From NCBI GenBank assembly GCA_017616675.1, contig JAFZXR010000010.1, forward strand, positions 1 to 6,350: a stretch of 6,350 nt of DNA, read 5' to 3'. Numbering within the stretch: the stretch's first letter is position 1; every line of letters begins with the position of its first letter. Positions 4,436-6,350 of this stretch are shown here, piece after piece. A program made the position numbers and the translations under genes. The DNA is from Bacteroidales bacterium. Lineage in GTDB: Bacteria; Bacteroidota; Bacteroidia; Bacteroidales; F082. The notes beneath the pieces are model-generated. The model ran no database searches and was not told the DNA's origin. It was given only the letters and a program-made list of their open reading frames with translations.

Positions 4436-6350
4436 CTACTTTTTCGCTCTCTTCTTTGACGCGTTATCCGGATTATTCACAATATCCAGACAATCCTGAT
4501 AAGTCAAATTATTGGCGTCGTACTGGCGCGGGATCTTGTAGTTGGCCTTTTTGTAGGAGATGTAGATTCCGAAACGGCCACGCAACACCTTCATGTCGGC
4601 GTCTTCAGGGAATGTCATCACCACATTGTCGGCATCCGATTTGCGCTTGCTCTCGATGATTTCGATGGCGCGCTGGAATGTCACCAACGACGGGTCGTCG
4701 AGCTTCGAGAGGCTGTAGAAAGCGTTTTTGTGTTTCAGATACGGACCGAAACGACCGATGGCCACCTGAATCTCAGCATCCTCGTATTCGCCCAGCGAAC
4801 GTGGAAATGCGAACAGATCCAACACCTCGTCGAGGGTGATTGTCTCGATGCTCTGGTCTTTGTGAAGGCCTGCGAACTTCGGCTTTTCGTCCGACTCGGT
4901 GTCGCCGATTTGTGCAACAGGACCAAAACGACCGATCTTCACGTAGACATTTTTGCCCGAAACCGGATCAACTCCGAGAAGTTTCTCGCCGCTGAATTTG
5001 CCTGAGTTGTCGCCAGTTTCGGTGATGGTCTTGTGGAAGTCTTTGTAGAATTCCTTAATCATCTTGTTCCACTCGCAGCGACCTTCGGCAATCTTATCGA
5101 ATTCCTTCTCGACATTGGCTGTGAAGTTATAGTCGACGATGGTCTCGAAGTAGCTGATCAAGAACTTATTGACAAGCACTCCGATGTCGGTCGGGACGAG
5201 CTTTGCCTTCTCGTAGCCGATGTTCTCTTTGCCAGTCTTTTCTGTGATTTTATTCTTTTTCAGAGTATAAATCTTGTAGGTGCGTGTCTCGCCTGCAATG
5301 TCTTTCTTCTCTACATACTCTCTCTTCTGGATTGTCGAGATTGTCGGGGCGTAGGTCGAAGGACGACCGATGCCGAGTTCTTCCATCTTCTTAACCAAGC
5401 TGGCCTCGGTATATCTGAATGGCTTGCGTGCGAAACGCTGCTGCGCCTCCATCTTGTCGAGGTCGAGCACCTGACCGACTTTCATCGGAGGAAGCATGTT
5501 GTTGACGCTCTCGCCGTTTTCGTCGTCGACGCTTTCGATGTAAACCTTAAGGAATCCGTCGAAAAGCACCACCTCGCCTGTTGCCACGAAGTCTTTGTCT
5601 GAATTTGAGACATCGATGTTCACCGTGGTCTTCTCGATCTGTGCGTCGGCCATCTGCGATGCGATGGTACGTTTCCAGATGAGCTCATAGAGCTTACGCT
5701 CGTCGGCTGTACCTTTGATGTTCTGCTGGTCGAGATATGTCGGACGGATAGCTTCGTGAGCTTCCTGAGCGCCCTTGCTCTTTGTGGTGAACTGGCGTGT
5801 CTTTACATACTGTGCGCCATAAAGGTTTTCGATCTCTTTCTTGGCCTGACCGAGTGCGAATGTCGAGAGGTTGACGCTGTCGGTACGCATGTAGGTGATC
5901 TTTCCTGATTCGTAGAGTTGCTGGGCGATACGCATGGTGTTGCTCACCGAGAAACCGAGCTTGCGGCCCGCTTCCTGCTGCAGTGTCGAGGTAGTGAACG
6001 GAGGTGCCGGGCATTTTGACACAGGCTTCTTCTCCACCGCCTTGATGGTATATTCGGCAGCTTTGCAGTCGTCGAGGAACTTATATGCTTCCTCTTCGGT
6101 GTCGAAACGATTAGGAAGCTCTGCGAAGAGCTGATATTCGTGATTGTCGATGGTGAACGAGAAGTTCGCCGTGATGCGGTAGGCGCTGCTGTTGACGAAG
6201 TTTTTGATTTCGTCTTCGCGTTCCACTATGAGGCGCACTGCCACGCTTTGCACGCGACCTGCCGACAATGCCGGTTTCACCTTCTTCCAAAGGAGCGGTG
6301 ACAGCTCGTAACCTACGAGACGGTCGAGAACGCGGCGTGCCTGCTGAGCG
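4436..6350 (-). CDS. topA: DNA topoisomerase I (type IA), N-terminus cut by window edge
   Basis: Relaxes negatively supercoiled DNA by passing a strand through a transient single-strand break. The first full codon is 6349-6347 and 637 residues are visible. The GTG at 6280 is an internal Val. The Toprim domain lies outside the window. Visible are AQQARRVLDRLVGYELSPLLW (6349-6287), LSAGRVQSVAVRLIVERE, and the active-site segment LYESGKITYMRTDS with the catalytic Tyr codon at 5891-5893. AHEAIRPT and IGRPSTYAPTISTIQKREYV are also present. The C-terminal region has three GRFG-centred Toprim_C_rpt-type repeats (GRFG codons at 4922-4933, 4745-4756 and 4568-4579). It ends in a lysine/arginine-rich tail, KKRAKK. 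There are no CxxC zinc-ribbon pairs, unlike E. coli TopA, so DNA contact at the C-terminus must use the GRFG repeats and the basic tail (inference). Confidence 0.97.
   Translation of the reverse strand, partial: AQQARRVLDRLVGYELSPLLWKKVKPALSAGRVQSVAVRLIVEREDEIKNFVNSSAYRITANFSFTIDNHEYQLFAELPNRFDTEEEAYKFLDDCKAAEYTIKAVEKKPVSKCPAPPFTTSTLQQEAGRKLGFSVSNTMRIAQQLYESGKITYMRTDSVNLSTFALGQAKKEIENLYGAQYVKTRQFTTKSKGAQEAHEAIRPTYLDQQNIKGTADERKLYELIWKRTIASQMADAQIEKTTVNIDVSNSDKDFVATGEVVLFDGFLKVYIESVDDENGESVNNMLPPMKVGQVLDLDKMEAQQRFARKPFRYTEASLVKKMEELGIGRPSTYAPTISTIQKREYVEKKDIAGETRTYKIYTLKKNKITEKTGKENIGYEKAKLVPTDIGVLVNKFLISYFETIVDYNFTANVEKEFDKIAEGRCEWNKMIKEFYKDFHKTITETGDNSGKFSGEKLLGVDPVSGKNVYVKIGRFGPVAQIGDTESDEKPKFAGLHKDQSIETITLDEVLDLFAFPRSLGEYEDAEIQVAIGRFGPYLKHKNAFYSLSKLDDPSLVTFQRAIEIIESKRKSDADNVVMTFPEDADMKVLRGRFGIYISYKKANYKIPRQYDANNLTYQDCLDIVNNPDNASKKRAKK

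Noticed and set aside
5033..5602. 189-residue open frame on the plus strand
   Set aside because: It is antisense to topA over strongly conserved topoisomerase sequence; the Leu/Val/Asp-rich composition mirrors the opposite strand.

Overview
The window looks like chromosomal DNA from a member of the Bacteroidota, probably Bacteroidales. Four things point that way: a GlnRS of the E. coli type; A-rich leaders without Shine-Dalgarno sequences in front of the start codons; a TTTG/TAnnTTTG promoter of the Bacteroidota type on the minus strand; and intergenic GCATGC-centred palindromes next to degenerate AGTTnnn tandem repeats. No database search was possible. Names therefore rest on recognised family motifs, and the taxonomic call is an inference.

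Layout. The plus strand carries the C-terminal part of glutaminyl-tRNA synthetase (glnS, 1-1370), then an 79-nt gap with two perfect palindromes. It continues with a 401-residue protein I cannot name with confidence (1450-2655), a 49-nt heptanucleotide tandem repeat that begins inside its stop region, a small membrane protein resembling the S (substrate-binding) component of an ECF transporter (2703-3212), and a DUF1893/TM1506-type protein (3209-3628) whose start overlaps the preceding stop as ATGA. The minus strand, read from the right edge, carries the C-terminal 637 residues of DNA topoisomerase I (topA, 6350-4436), a hairpin-plus-T-tract terminator, a promoter, and a 200-residue integral membrane protein (4284-3682). 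That last gene converges on the DUF1893 gene across a second hairpin terminator.

How the genes relate. glnS and topA are housekeeping genes cut by the window edges. The most interesting part is the three-gene set at 1450-3628: a conserved-looking soluble glycine-rich protein, a predicted vitamin or small-molecule uptake subunit, and a DUF1893 protein. The arrangement suggests uptake of a substrate coupled to its processing, but the substrate cannot be read from the sequence. No ECF ATPase or T-component gene is present, so the S component would have to use an energising module encoded elsewhere. There is no sign of phage, insertion sequence, CRISPR, tRNA or rRNA, and no gene-free stretch longer than about 155 bases.
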